A stretch of DNA of 64,000 bases from Septoria linicola (Eukaryota; Ascomycota; Dothideomycetes; Mycosphaerellales; Mycosphaerellaceae): assembly GCA_024114885.1 (NCBI GenBank), contig CP099424.1, positions 1,984,001-2,048,000 on the forward strand, given 5' to 3'. A program made the position numbers and the translations under genes. The notes under the pieces are model-generated. The model was given only the letters and a program-made list of their open reading frames with translations. It did not search any database and had not been told where the DNA came from. Shown here piece after piece: positions 1 to 11,707 of this stretch. Each line of letters begins with the position of its first letter. The stretch's first letter is position 1.

Positions 1-12
1 ACACTCATGCCT

Positions 13-1104
13 CTATTGCTTCATGAAATGGAAAGGTGGCCAAGTATAATCGTCGACATTGCTGTATTCGTCAACCAGAACGTTCGCAGTGCCGTGCTCA
101 AGATCATCATCCGATTGTTCAGAGTCGTCGTCTGAGAATCTTGACATCTCCTTCGATACAGCCTTGATTTGCGCCCATGTCTGGGCAGGTGAGTCTTCAC
201 GAATGTCTCCACCAGACAGTAGTGGCGCGGGATTCTCCTCGGCGTATGTAATTCCTGCACCACGTTTCACAATGATAAGAATTTCTTTCTCTCGCTCACC
301 AGGTTGCATCAAAGCCTGGTCCTTCTGAGTGCCGTAGTCGACCAGCCTGTCGCGAGGTACAGGAAGCTGACAATAGATGGTGCGTTTGCCAGGCGTGAGG
401 ACAGACCCACGAGTAGGGCTATTGCTGCGGTACACAGTCACAGATGGTGCCGTTGTCCGTCCATCGCGTTCATCAAGGAGATTCTGCCAGCTCATTGGCT
501 GCGGTTGTCTGCTAAATAATTCTTGAGGGTGTAGTCCTTGGGGGCCGACAAATCCGAGCAATTCTGAGTTGTGCGACAGGTAACGCATTGATTTCCAACC
601 AGAGCTCGACACGATCAACTTGCTGAGTGTCTCATAGCTGATAGACGCATGCTTCATGCCCATGACCGTGAGTCTATCCAAGTTCAGTCCGGGAAGAAGT
701 TTGAGCACTTGAGCAGTTCGATAGTAGACATCATCGTAGCCCCACGACACCATCATCGTGTCTCCAGAGATGCGCATGTGTTTGATCTGGCTGAGAGTAG
801 AGACACTGAGCGGAGTCAGCTTGTCCAGTAGAGCTTCGGGATTTTCGAAAATGAATAAGGCCTGGTGAAGCCACTTCTGGCCGACCTCGTCGTGGATTTG
901 ATGGCATGTCCGGAGTAGAGACAATGATCTACCGCGATTCGCAGAGACTACGCGTCGAGTGCCTATACGGGACACTGTGCGCTCGCCAAAGCAGAAGCGA
1001 GTACTGGAGAAGACGAGGTCGTAAACTTCATCGCGTAGTTCTTGCGGCAGTTTCTGCAGGAATCTGCAGTTCTCTTGCTGCCGCGGCGCACCTACCTGAT
1101 TCAT
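13..1104 (-). CDS. F-box/2EXR-like hypothetical protein
   Basis: Uninterrupted reading frame giving about 363 residues from the ATG at 1104. The N-terminal part has the pattern FLQKLPQELRDEVYDLV followed by LLRTCHQIHDEV. That arrangement is typical of the large fungal family of F-box-like/2EXR proteins, in which a short leucine-rich motif precedes a 'former exon' repeat. The C-terminus is acidic, with a run of Asp/Glu/Ser about 30 to 50 residues from the end. No catalytic motif is visible and substrate targeting is unknown. The frame stays open upstream to a GTG at 1185 but has no earlier ATG. A 42-bp GT-AG stretch right after the third codon could be spliced, but that would delete residues that fit the family motif, so I left it as coding. 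Confident it is a gene, less so of the family name. Confidence 0.7.
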   Translation of the reverse strand: MNQVGAPRQQENCRFLQKLPQELRDEVYDLVFSSTRFCFGERTVSRIGTRRVVSANRGRSLSLLRTCHQIHDEVGQKWLHQALFIFENPEALLDKLTPLSVSTLSQIKHMRISGDTMMVSWGYDDVYYRTAQVLKLLPGLNLDRLTVMGMKHASISYETLSKLIVSSSGWKSMRYLSHNSELLGFVGPQGLHPQELFSRQPQPMSWQNLLDERDGRTTAPSVTVYRSNSPTRGSVLTPGKRTIYCQLPVPRDRLVDYGTQKDQALMQPGEREKEILIIVKRGAGITYAEENPAPLLSGGDIREDSPAQTWAQIKAVSKEMSRFSDDDSEQSDDDLEHGTANVLVDEYSNVDDYTWPPFHFMKQ

Positions 1105-1572
1105 CGCTGTCGAGTTAGCAGGACTAATGATTCTGCGATGATTTGCCGTCGTTTGCCACCTCGATGCGATGTTATTGATGAGCACTTGGCCAAATGGTTG
1201 AGCTGATGGCAGGCACGGGACGTGGTCGCGACTGCTGCCTGAATTCTGTCTGCCTCAATCCTTGGCCGTAGAGGATCGAGACGTGACGCCTTTCGGTTTC
1301 TAGTCTTACCACATTGAGCGCCTACTGCGAGCATAATCACATATCGGAGCAATTGTTGTCCTGTTACTTTCACTGTATAGCTATTGTCCGAGGCACAAGA
1401 CCTCCGCCCGTGGTTACAATGAGTGCTATAAGAAGTCACAGTTCGATCGCTTCTGCAAGCGTGCATCTCAAAAGCAGGCCCTGGTCCTGTGGTTTAGCAA
1501 GGAGCCATTATCGACTCAAAGAGATCAGAGAAGCTGATCACGAAACTCTCCCTTCAGCGAACCATTTCCACC

Positions 1573-3399
1573 ATGTCTGCCACTAAGCATTACAACGATT
1601 GGCCCAATGCTGGAGCCGTTCGTCAATACTCCCCATCTGCCAAAAGCATACTGACGGGTAACAGTTCAACGCCCTAGGTGATCAGAAGCAGAAGATCAAG
1701 CTTGGAATCACAGGTTCATTTCCCGACTATGCTGCCGGAGTTCTTTACAGAACAGGTCCAGGTGGCTACAAGATCCCTCGAGCAGACTCACAGGACGGCG
1801 ACTTTGCTTGCTCTCACTGGTTTGATGGCTTCGTGACGACACACCGCTTTGAGTTGCAGCATGGTAAGGATGGCCAGTGCTCTGAAATATGGTATTCTTC
1901 GTGTAGTCAGGTCGACGAGGCTATCGAAGTTGCGCGCAAGACTGGTAGACTGGAAGGCATCACGTTCGCACAGAAGCGCGACCCATGTGATACGCTGTAC
2001 AAGAAGCTCAAGACAGTATTCGAGCCAGTCTTTGATGCCAGGCCGGCCAGCGCCAACATTGGCGTGACGTTCCGAGAGGCGATGCCGAGTGAATTGCCTT
2101 CTGCCGGCAGCAGGAAAGACTCCGGAGGAAGCGCTCCCAGTGCCACTGACAGTGGCTATGATAGTGGTGGTCCTCCTGGTACCGTGCCGTCGCCTCGCAA
2201 AGTCATGCTTTTGACCACAGACTCAGCAACAGGCAAGACCTTTGATGCTGATACGCTTGAGCCACTTGGTGTCGCCAAGCAGGCTACTCTCCATCCAGCA
2301 CTGAAAGGTCAGCTATCGGGCGCACATGCGTCGCGTGATCCAAGCACGGGCGACATGTTCAACTACAACCTGGAGCTGGGGCCGAAGTCAGTCTACCGTA
2401 TCTGGCGTGCGAATGCCTCGACAGGGAAGGTCGACATTCTGGCTGAAATATCGGACCCCAGCCTGAAGGCAGCATACATCCACTCCTCGTTCCTCACTGA
2501 AAACTATGTGAGTCCGCTGTGAAGTTGTAGAATTAGTTGGAGGAACGCTGCTAATTCCCGACTGATAGGTCATTTTGTGCGTGTGGTGCTCGTTCTTGCA
2601 ACCGTACGGAGTCAGTGTCTTGTGGAATCGCAACATCCTGGACTCGTTGAGCGCATTCGACAAGAAAAGCAGGGCAACGTGGCTCGTCATTGATCGGAAT
2701 GGACGCGGCTTGGTGAAGAAGTTCACCAGTCCAGCTTTCTTCTCCTTCCACACTACCAACGCCTGGGAGCAGGAAGGCCCAGACGGCACCACTGACATTG
2801 TGTGTGAGCTCGTCGAGTTCGACAACGTGGATATCTTGCATCGCTTCTACTATAAGAACTTGGTGTCAGACGAGAGTAATGTCTCGGCTTTCAACAAGAA
2901 GTTTCGCGAAGAGCATCGAGAACGACTCACTCGATACAGGTTATCTGGCATTTCGACATCCGACGTCCAGCCCAAATACTCGCGAGTCCTCGTTGGACAA
3001 GCAGAGAAGATCCTGACAATTGACTCACCAGACGCCGGTGACCTGCAGCAGTGCAATCCTCATTACAAGTTCAGAGCGCATCGCTATAGCTGGGGAGTCC
3101 GAGATACGGGCAGATCGTCCTTCGTTGACGGCATTGTCAAGTCTGACACAGCCACCAGGACTGCTTTATGGTGGGGACAAGAGAAGCACACTCCTGGAGA
3201 ACCAATTTTTGTACCAGCTCCTCGTGTTGGCGCGGCGGAAGACGAGGGCGTGATACTTACCATCGTCTTCGATGGCGAGAAGGGCACCAGCTATCTCTTG
3301 TGTCTTGACGCCGCGACCATGCAGGAACGTGGGCGTGCTGAAGTGGGATCTCCTGTTGGACTTGGCTTTCATGGCACGCATGTACGATCTTCTCTGTGA
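1573..3399 (+). CDS. Carotenoid cleavage dioxygenase family protein
   Basis: Three exons, 1573-1617, 1665-2507 and 2569-3399, give about 572 residues. Members of the carotenoid oxygenase family (RPE65/CCD/fungal Cao) use an iron held by four histidines to cleave a C=C bond of carotenoids, apocarotenoids or stilbenes with O2. The N-terminus reads YNDWPNAGAFNAL, then AGVLYRTGPGGYKIP and HWFDGF, all typical of the family. Candidate iron histidines lie in HASRDPSTGD (about residue 230), HSSFLTENY (about 290), FHTTNAW (about 357) and GLGFHGTH near the C-terminus. The first intron (1618-1664) has an unusual GTTCGT donor but a good branch site and restores the conserved N-terminus. The second intron is 2508-2568. 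A Ser/Gly-rich insertion near residues 150-180 looks lineage specific. No carotenoid synthesis genes are adjacent, so the substrate (retinal precursor, apocarotenoid or stilbene) cannot be read from context. Confidence 0.88.
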
Positions 3400-4588
3400 C
3401 GTGGAGGCGCGTTCGAAAGGCATATACTTCGCCTTATGCAATAAACTTATGATCTCGATCTTTCTTTCTTCGGCAATGGCTTACAGAGTATGGGATCTGA
3501 TGGTTGATGCCAGCTGTTCGTTGTTCGCATCTGCTTCTACAGCAAGCGGACTTGCTCGGAGGTCTTCGATACAAGTTCTCGGTTCCAGCAATGCTCGTCC
3601 ACCCTCTTTTGGACGATGTAGTACTGTTACCGCCAGTCTAGCAGCGGCGCAGCTCCTCTTTCATGCTATATTGGGAGATCTGCCGTTGTCGTTGCCACGA
3701 ATGATGTCAAAGTGGTCGAAGTGGTCAATGTTGGGACAAACACGACTTGGCCGCGTGTGCCGTGCTATTTTCAAGACTCTCAGGGTCTAAGTCGGGGATC
3801 GCATTGCCTGTTCTAGCAAATCTCTTGGAAGCAGCGGTAACAGCTGCCGAGGTTTTTGCGACGCTTCAAAATCGCTGCTGACCGAGTTGCTGGAACACAA
3901 AGGCAGTGAACGGAATGAGCGCGAGCTGAACAGAGCTTACAACAAGCGCTCGTGACGCTTGGCCAGGAAGTAGACGCTGCTGTCACATAGCACGACCGAC
4001 ATACTCGATCTTCAATGGCCCACGAAGCTTTACGGCATGAGCCTTGGATGAGTCTCCTGCAGAAAACGGCGCTACCTCAAGCCACAACCGTCGCGCCGAG
4101 CAGGTACAGGCGAACGAAGTGCCTCGTACGCAAGCATGAAACTTGCTAGCGATCTCGATATGACAACGAAGAATTCCTCACCAGCTGCAAGTCCTTTTTC
4201 TCAACCTCTCCCACGAACCTCAATCCATCACATTTCCTAGTCTGTAACCCCTCAGTCGTTACTTGAATTCCAGCTCCAGCCATTCGCGAGCGCTGGACGT
4301 CATTTCTGAAGAACAGCTTCATCGCGTACAACGGCTTGCAGTGTGAAACGAGCCACTGTATTTCCCTGAAGCACATCTTCCACAAGCTGCGAATCTCCCC
4401 ATTGCTAGGCGCACGTTCGGGACCTTCGCTAGACGAGTCGAGAACTTGCTTCTCAAACGGCTAGATCCACCCTAAAACATCACCGTCGACGAAGGTGTTC
4501 TGAGGACAATAGGCCCGTTCACTCGCTGGCCGAAGTCTTCATTTCCACATTCACCACTTCAGAGTGAGGCGCGTGCTCATTCACGAGC
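3400..4588. other. Intergenic region, no gene recognised
   Basis: About 1.2 kb between the carotenoid oxygenase and the MscS channel gene. A 172-codon frame runs across the end of the oxygenase into this region but has no family pattern and overlaps real coding sequence in another frame. I see no RNA gene or repeat. Confidence 0.6.
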
Positions 4589-7576
4589 ATGTCCTCACAT
4601 CTCCATCCACGACCTTCGCAAACAAAACGCTTCTCCCGCGAAGGATTCCAACCCATCCCTGCCGGCCACTCAGACAACATGGCTGCGAATGCCAGCTACG
4701 GCGGCAATGATGCCACAATCGACATACCACTCGAGCAGGTACAGACGAATGCGAGCAGTGGTGGCGGACGACGGAACGCCAGCCACACAGCTGAGAATTT
4801 GCAACCCATGAACACCATCTCAGAAAAGCAGAGTGGAGGCGGCTTCTTCAGAGGTCGCAGAGTTAAGCAGGTGCAAGATGACAGCAAGAAAGATTACGAA
4901 GAAGAAGTCGACGCGTTGACAACAATGGGCAAAGTCTACAACAAGATTCTGAATTTCTCGATTGTGACGAGATACTTCCTCTACGTTTTACCATTGGGGA
5001 TCTTGATCGCGGTACCCATCATTGTGGGCAGCTTATACAGCGACCAGAATGCTCCTACGATTGCAGGAGTCCGCCTCATGTGGTTTTTCACATGGATTGA
5101 GGTGGTCTGGCTGAGCTTGTGGGTCAGCAAGCTCGTGGCACATTTCTTGCCTTACCTATTCCAGATGCTCGTTGGTGTGGTCAGCTCGGGAGTGAGGAAG
5201 TACGCGAATGTCATCAGAAAGCTCGAAATTCCTCTGTCACTCGTCGGCTGGGCTGTAACCTCTTTAGCGACTTTCAAACCGCTCATGACCAACAACCCAT
5301 ACAATCGCAAAGTAGCATTCGCGCTTAACACCGGATCTGGCACATGGATCGACATCGTGCAGAAAATCTTGGCTGCATCTGTTGTGTGCACTCTTGTGTT
5401 CCTTGGCGAGAAGTTCATCATCCAATTGATCAGTATCAACTACCATGCGAAGCAGTTCAATTCGCGGATCCGGGACTCTAAGAGACAGGTCTACATGCTT
5501 GGACTGCTTTACGATGCATCGACGGCCATCTTTCCACAATATTGCCGCGAGTTTGCGGAAGAGGTAAGCGATCTTCCCCTCTGCTGGCGTCTCTACCCAT
5601 CGTACCTGCCCTATGGCTCTCGGTGCACAGACCGACAGAAACGCAGCTCGACAATTTTGAGAAGCACTGCTGACCATACACGATTTTAGGACTATGAGAT
5701 TGCCGATGCCATAAACATTGCACAGCTTGGAGGCAAGAAGAAGAAGAAGAAGGCACACCATCGACGATCGGGCTCTGCAACTCCTATGAGGATGCTGCAG
5801 ACCGTCGGACGTGTCGGCGACAAGGTTACCTCTGCTTTTGGAAATGTGGCAAGCGAGATTACAGGCAAGGCTGTCTTCAATCCCAACAGTTCACATTCGA
5901 TCGTGATCGAGGCCTTGGAAAAGCGTCGTACCTCCGAAGCTCTCGCTCGCCGCATCTGGATGAGTCTCGTCGTTGAAGGCAACGAAGAACTTTCGGAAGA
6001 CGACATTATCGAGGTCATGGGTCCGGAGCGGAGATCAGAAGCAGAAGAAGCATACGAGGCCCTGGATCGTGACGGCAACGGCGATATCTCCTTGGACGAA
6101 ATGATACAGACCGTTGTGGAATGGGGCCGCGAGCGTAAGGCAATCGCCACGTCCATGGTGGATGTCGCCCAGGCCATTAGTGTGCTTGACCGCATGCTCT
6201 GTACCGTCGTCCTGGTTGCTGTAGTCTTCATATTTGTGGGCTTCCTCAATGCCAACTTCGTCACAACTCTCGCTACGACTGGCACGGCGCTGCTCTCGCT
6301 ATCCTTTGTGTTCTCTGTTACCGCCCAGGAGGTCCTTGGATCTTGCATTTTCCTGTTCGTCAAGCACCCATTCGATGTGGGTGATCGAGTCGACATTGCT
6401 GGGGATGCATTCATTGTAGAGCACATTAGCTTGCTCTACACAGTCTTCAAACGGGCGTATGGAGTCAAGACTGGCCAACTCTGCCAATATCCAAATGTGG
6501 TATTGAACAGTCTTTCGCTGGACAATGTCAGCCGCAGTACTGCTCAGACCGAACACATCACCTTGGATATCTCCTTCGATACTAGCCTCGACGACATCCA
6601 GATTCTCAAAAACGAACTCAAGAGATTCGTCACCGACAAGGAGAACAACCGCGACTTCCAGCCCGATGTAGAGGTAGAGGTGCTGGGCACTTCGGACATG
6701 AGCAAGCTACAGCTCAAGGTCGAGATCAGACACAAGAGCAACTGGTCAAACGAGACTCTTCGGGCAGCCAGGCGCAGCAAATTCATGTGCGCACTCGTGG
6801 CTGCCCTTCGAGCTGTGCCAATCTATGGCCCAGGTGGCGGCACCGATGCAGCTGGTAGCGCGGCGAACCCGAACTACTCTGTGGCGATTTCCGATTCTGA
6901 AGCAAAGGAGAACGCCGAGCATGCCGCAGATGGAAGGGAGAAATTGCGAATGGTTCCAACCAAGAGCATTGACGAGGCGAAAGCAGCAGGGGCGAATATG
7001 AGCCCAACAACTTCAAGAAAAGGCGGCCTTCCCGGATTGAGCTTTCAGGATCCAGCCATAGGTGATCTCAATGCACGCAATCCAGCTCGAGACGATGCAC
7101 GGGATACTGCTTGGGCGACAGGCCGTGACGATAGCTCAAGCACACTCGGCGAACGACCCAGCATCGATCAGCAGGATTTAAACGATGTGCGTGGACTTCT
7201 CGAGCGAGCCAGCACACGAGGCAAGAGAAAGCCAAGTATCAGAGGCGGTGGGCCTCGTCAGCTCTTTGACAATCCAAGCATTCCTACCATTAGCGAACCA
7301 CGACCAGCCCAGCCAACGTCTTTCGAACAGCAGCGACCAGTGTATCCTATGACATATGGACCAACGCTTGCTACACAGCCAACGCAGTTCCAGTCTGCGC
7401 AGGGAAGCAATGCACAAGTCGGCACTTCTCCTGTTGAGATGAGCCAATTCCCACAGCGAACCCCAAGCAACCCTTACAGAGCTCGCCAGCAGCCGGGCCA
7501 GCTTAACCCGACACCTGGACGAGTGGACGAAGACGATGATGAGTTTGGCAACATGCGACCTTACTCCGGTGTTTAG
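4589..7576 (+). CDS. MscS-family mechanosensitive channel with EF-hand
   Basis: Two exons, 4589-5563 and 5690-7576, give about 953 residues. Fungal Msy1/Msy2-type channels sit in the endoplasmic reticulum or cortical membrane and release ions or calcium under membrane stretch after hypo-osmotic shock. The order fits: a disordered polar N-terminus, several hydrophobic helices from about residue 120 to 280, a basic KKKKKK stretch, a single canonical EF-hand loop DRDGNGDISLDE near residue 450, two further helices, then the MscS pore/beta region with VKHPFDVGDRVDI and QYPNVVLNS. The last 250 residues are low-complexity, rich in Pro, Gln and Ser. The 126-bp intron begins GTAAGC and ends TTTTAG; splicing joins EFAEE to DYEIADAI. 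Start chosen as the first ATG; a second in-frame ATG at 4679 is possible. Confidence 0.92.
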
Positions 7577-8349
7577 AGGAGCATTGGTATCGAGGATTGT
7601 AACAGATACGACACAGCAGATCGGCATCCACATTGCCCTGGCATAGCGAAGGGAGTGAGAAGAAGCAGCTTCTGTTTTCCAAAAAGTTTGGCCGAAGAGC
7701 TCGAGCCAACAACCTCTTGAAGGGATAGGAGTTCTTGTTTTCCCTTGAGAATAGCATACGATACACATGGGCTATGTATAGGTTAAAAGCTTTTGAACCG
7801 ACTAAATCACTTCACAGTTTTGAGAGAACAGGTTACAATCGTTCATAGCGCTTAGATGACTGCACTCGTTTCCGCCCTGTGGAATGGTAGCTGAGGCTTT
7901 CAGAGCGTCGCTGCGTATTGATCATGCTAACAAATCGATGGAGAAGAGGGTAGCACTACTGTACGAGCCATTTACGAAGTATGTACGACAGGCTACACGA
8001 GGAGAGAAATGGCATTCATTCACAACACAAAAACAAGGTACATGGCTTGCCACTACTGCACCTTTCTCTATAAGCAGATTTGAAGCTAAGCTGGCATATG
8101 TGGAGCTGCTTGATGTTGGCCCCGTTCGATTCGTCCGAGAGAGTCGTGATTGTAGGCCAAGTGAATTGCATTCTCCTTCGCCGTTTCTTTCACATAGCCT
8201 TGCAGCTCAGCACGTGGCATCTGTCGGCATGTGAAGGCGCTTTCGGCCGACGTCATGCCTGAGCGTCCCACCTTGGCTGCTTCACGACCTTAGTTCTAGA
8301 CTCGAACCTGAGCATACGACACAACACTACTTTCTTGCTCACAGCCAAC
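7577..8349. other. Intergenic region, no gene recognised
   Basis: About 770 bp between the channel gene and did2. It should hold the channel 3' UTR and the did2 promoter. No coding pattern, repeat or RNA gene was recognised. Confidence 0.6.
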
Positions 8350-9171
8350 ATGTCTGGACTCGAGAAGGCGCTTTTTAATCTGAAGGTCAGTCTTGCGCGA
8401 CAGCAACAAGCCATGATTCAGACATCAGCACTCAAGTCAGGCGCATTCTAATCACCCCGCCGTCGCAGTTCACAGCAAAGCAACTCAATCGCCAGGCAGC
8501 CAAAGCGAACAAGGATGAACAGACCGAGAAAGCGAAGCTAAAGAAGGTATCTCACTCCTCCTCACACTCCCCTCTCGACCAGAACACCTTCCTAACATTC
8601 CCGGTCTAGGCCATCTCAGCCGGCCACAACGACATCGCCAAAATCTACGCCGGAAACGCGATTCGCAAAAAGAACGAGAACCTCCAGCTCCTCACCTTAG
8701 CCAGCAGGCTCGATGCCGTGAGCTCAAGAGTACAGACTGCTGTGACGATGCGGCAGGTGACGGGAAGTATGGCGAATGTGGTCAAGGGAATGGATCAGGC
8801 GATGAAGAGTATGGATTTGGAAAAGGTGAATTATGCGCATACATATAATGGCCTAAGAATTTCTGCTTTAGGACTGGTTGCTAATATGTACATGGCAGAT
8901 CTCCGCCGTAATGGACCGCTTCGAGACACAATTCGAGGACCTCGATGTTGCAACTGGCTACTACGAGAATGCGACGAGTTCGGCGACGGCGACGGGTACA
9001 CCGCAGGAGGATGTTGATCGGTTGATGAACCAGGTGGCGGATGAGGCAGGAGTGGAGCTGTCGCAGGAAATGGCTGGAGCGACGCCGGCGAAGGGAATAG
9101 CGGCACCTGTGCAGCATGAAGAGGAGAGGGAGGATAAATTGGGCGAGAGACTGAGGGCATTGCGGAGTTAA
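8350..9171 (+). CDS. did2: ESCRT-III-associated protein Did2/Vps46 (CHMP1)
   Basis: Four exons, 8350-8385, 8469-8546, 8610-8825 and 8899-9171, give 200 residues, the usual family size. Did2/CHMP1 is a late ESCRT-III subunit that recruits and regulates the AAA ATPase Vps4, so that ESCRT-III polymers are recycled during multivesicular body formation. The basic N-terminal helix (LFNLKFTAKQLNRQAAKANK), the stretch HNDIAKIYAGNAIRKKNE and the block DAVSSRVQTAVTMRQVTGSM match the family almost residue for residue. The C-terminus ends in LGERLRALRS, a MIT-interacting motif for Vps4. The first exons are tiny (36 and 78 bp), so no long frame covers the start. All splice sites are GT-AG and keep frame. 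The leader intron after codon 12 is 83 bp, longer than most here. Confidence 0.96.
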
Positions 9172-9504
9172 GGAGGATAGAGGCGAGTGAGGGAGAGGCG
9201 TGTATATGTGAGTTGGCATGGGGCGTTGCACTGTTTCACAGGACCATGTGGGATTGCCTCAATGAGGATACCTGAGATTCATGAAGTTATGATTTGGATG
9301 ACCTCTTTTTTGAGGGCGCTATATGCAACTGTGCTGCTGCCGTTGCAAGACTCATCGAAGTGAGTATTAACGATTTCAGAAAGACCCTCCTCCGGCCCCA
9401 GCAGTGCGTTGAAGTCACGTCATGCTCGACTTATCTCGTGGTACTTGAAGTCGAGGTGAGGTGTGTCATCGAGGCTGAGCTTGTCCAGCTCACAGCTTGT
9501 CCGA
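9172..9504. other. Convergent intergenic spacer
   Basis: Short spacer between the 3' ends of did2 and the minus-strand F-box gene. Nothing beyond presumed 3' UTRs is visible. Confidence 0.6.
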
Positions 9505-10256
9505 TCAGCCTCCTTCCAGCCCGCTCTTCAGCTTCTCGCCCACTTTCCGAAGTTGCTTCACACTCCGCGAAGTGTCTGAAGTCAACGCACGTGGTGTGGC
9601 ATCGATTGAAGGCTGTACTGTCACCTTAGACAGTTCCTCGTAAGCTGCTCTAGCAAGCTCATGAACCGTCACTCTCCCTTTGATTGAATGCAGATATCTC
9701 ACAATCTTGCCCCTGCGTGTGATGCACCACGTTTTACATGGCGGCTGTGTGGTGAAGCTCTGCTCTAAAGACTTGTTCTGAAGGAGATGCTGGGCTTGCT
9801 TGAGCGTGGGCTTCCAATACGGTATCTCTTCGAACGCAGTCTCCTGGTAGGCAAGGCGTGGATGGAATTTTACAATGTCTTTGCGATGGTAACCCGGACG
9901 CACCAAGGTATCTGTCGTGAGACACTAGGGCTCAAATGGGGTCTCTCTGTAGAGGACTTCTGTGACTGGCGCGGCTCGCTTGAAAGTGATCTCCTGCAAA
10001 AGCGGCGACGAATCGACGAGGTCTTTCCAGTCCTTGCAGACGCGAGTCACGATAACAAGGTCCTTGATCTCCAAGTTCTGCAGCACACGCTCGAGCAGCT
10101 CGACAACACCAAAAGTGCGAAGTGCGGCAGAAATCTTCTTCGCTGCTTTCGGTCAGAAAGGCGATTCCATCCAAGCGGTATTGTATCCTCAAACTTACTG
10201 TCTTCGAGAGTCGGTTGCATCTTTGCAGTGATTGGTGGATCTGTCGCGGACGACAT
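9505..10256 (-). pseudogene. F-box protein gene with one in-frame TAG stop
   Basis: The model runs from the ATG at 10256, with one intron at 10143-10198 (GTAAGT donor, CTGAC branch, CAG acceptor). The joined frame reads an F-box: LRTFGVVELLERVLQNLEIKD, then VTRVCKDWKDLVDSSPLLQ. F-box proteins link a substrate to Skp1 in SCF ubiquitin ligases. After ETPFEP the frame hits a single TAG at 9925-9927, then continues in the same frame through HRKDIVKFHPRLA and FTTQPPCKTW to the stop at 9505. The QPPCK stretch is the conserved second block of this fungal family, so the downstream part clearly belonged to the gene. No GT-AG pair removes the stop while keeping frame. The TAG fits a C-to-T change of CAG. 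An upstream in-frame ATG at 10337 would add 27 residues. The gene may still make a truncated F-box protein. The closest relative in the window is the F-box gene at 54275. Confidence 0.7.
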
Positions 10257-10337
10257 CTTGAGACTTGCCGTCCGCGGCCGGTGTGTGAAATTTGTCGTTG
10301 GTGTGATGTTTATCGAGATATTTGGGACGCTTGACAT

Positions 10338-10726
10338 GCCGATAGAAGTCAGTGCAGCAGGCACTCAGGCAGACCTGCATTCTGAAGTGAAGCGAGTAAA
10401 TTAGGGAAGGAAGTGAAGTGAAATTATGCGTTATGCAGAATGTTGACATCGCAGTCTTCCACAGACACTGAGTGATCTCACATCGTAGCCAGTCATCCTA
10501 AGCGCGCTACATATATGAAACGATCTTAGGCTGACCATGAGTGCATACTACAGGCTCGGTTTGTTATGTGAGGTAGGAGGACAGCATGATAGAGTGCTCA
10601 AAATTGCCAAGCATTGGAGATCGGCTCCACTTCGCGACTTGCCTCTAACATTTCAGCCCAGCCTGAACCTTGATCACAATATCAACAACAACATCGCGAA
10701 CGGTCCTTCACGTCTTACCACAAGCT
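10338..10726. promoter_or_regulatory. Divergent promoter region with conserved block
   Basis: Spacer between the F-box gene (minus) and the Myb-like gene (plus). From 10606 to about 10692 it holds four ordered blocks: GCCAAGCA (10606-10613), CGGCTCCACTTCGCGACTT (10622-10640), GCCTGAACCTT (10661-10671) and ATCAACAACAAC (10681-10692). All recur in the same order upstream of the paralogue starting at 20216. That shared order suggests a retained promoter or 5' UTR, or a recent duplication. I infer the transcription start lies inside or just before this block. Confidence 0.6.
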
Positions 10727-11707
10727 ATGCAGATGCCATCTGTCATGCGCGCCGCGTTCAATGTGATTCGACAACAGGTGCTGGGTTATGAGTCTACTCA
10801 GTCCATTTTGAGGCCGCGGCGCTGCACTAGGTCTCAAGTGTCTACACTGTCTTTCATTCGACGCAGCGGCTCGTCTAGCAGTCCCACTGTCACGCGCAGT
10901 CTCCGAGCATGGCAAGGAGACGAGATTGAGAAAGCACAGCGTCTGAAGTCCCAGGGTGTCAAACTTAAAGAGATCGCGAAAGCGCTCAACCGGCCGCTGG
11001 GATCGGTCGTAGCCGTGGTTTACACCAACAATGAAGTCAATCGACGCCAATGCCAGATGCCGTGGACACAAGAGGAGATCGATATCCTTGTGCAAAGATT
11101 CAAGGAGAATGTACCTCGGAAGACTATTGCCGCAGAACTCAAGCGCTCGTTTCCAAGCATTCGCGCGGCGATCAGGAGATTCGCAGTCAAGCAGTGCCAG
11201 CGTCCGTCCCAGCAAATATCACAAAGGCGCTGGACTCAGCTTGAAGTCGATCGTGCACACTCCATGAAAGCAGAAGGCCATCCCACGAGAGACATCGCTG
11301 CAGCTCTAAATAGAACATATCTAAGCGTCAAATGGCGATTGCAGCCATCCTGCCCCGTGGGCACCACAGTGAATATGCATAACTCGCCATTCACGCAAGC
11401 CGAGGACGACAAATTGCGGCAATTATGCCAGTCTCACACCGTATTTGCAGAGGTAGCGAGGGCGATGCCATCTCGCAGAGTAAATGTTCTGCGGGTTCGT
11501 TCAAGGGCGCTCGGTGTGTGGAAGCCCAATGGACTCGGTTGGCGTCCATGGACGTCGCAAGAACTCGCCACATTGAAGACTATGAGGCGACAGCGCTTCA
11601 CATGGCAGCAGATCGCGGCGATGATTCCTGGAAGAAGTGCATGTGCATGTACAACGCAATGGTACCGAACCTGTGTTTCTGAATCAGAAGAAGATTCTGC
11701 ATCATGA
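10727..11707 (+). CDS. Myb/SANT-like protein with five repeats (paralogue A)
   Basis: Intronless; 326 residues from the ATG at 10727. Five helix-turn-helix repeats of the Myb/SANT type are visible at about residues 61-98, 112-150, 168-205, 221-262 and 273-315. Each begins with an aromatic (W or F) plus T/Q and an acidic residue, and ends with a pattern such as IAAALNRTYLSV or IPGRSACACTTQW. The first 60 residues are rich in Arg, Ser and hydrophobics with only one acidic residue, like a mitochondrial presequence. That is inference; nuclear localisation is equally possible. Repeats of this kind usually bind DNA. The in-frame codons upstream of 10727 contain no ATG. Two paralogues lie at 19236 and 20434. 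I do not recognise a named family. Confidence 0.78.
   Translation: MQMPSVMRAAFNVIRQQVLGYESTQSILRPRRCTRSQVSTLSFIRRSGSSSSPTVTRSLRAWQGDEIEKAQRLKSQGVKLKEIAKALNRPLGSVVAVVYTNNEVNRRQCQMPWTQEEIDILVQRFKENVPRKTIAAELKRSFPSIRAAIRRFAVKQCQRPSQQISQRRWTQLEVDRAHSMKAEGHPTRDIAAALNRTYLSVKWRLQPSCPVGTTVNMHNSPFTQAEDDKLRQLCQSHTVFAEVARAMPSRRVNVLRVRSRALGVWKPNGLGWRPWTSQELATLKTMRRQRFTWQQIAAMIPGRSACACTTQWYRTCVSESEEDSAS

Noticed and set aside
1054..1095. Possible 42-bp intron after the third codon of the first gene
   Set aside because: It would remove CRFLQ, part of the leucine-rich motif that starts the family domain, and it is shorter than any other intron here.
3272..3790. 172-codon plus-strand frame overlapping the carotenoid oxygenase end
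   Set aside because: Its first part is another frame of conserved oxygenase codons and the remainder has no family pattern or good start.
9912..9957. 46-bp GT-AG stretch spanning the TAG of the F-box gene
   Set aside because: Not a multiple of three. Removing it leads to a new stop within about 15 codons, so it does not rescue the gene.
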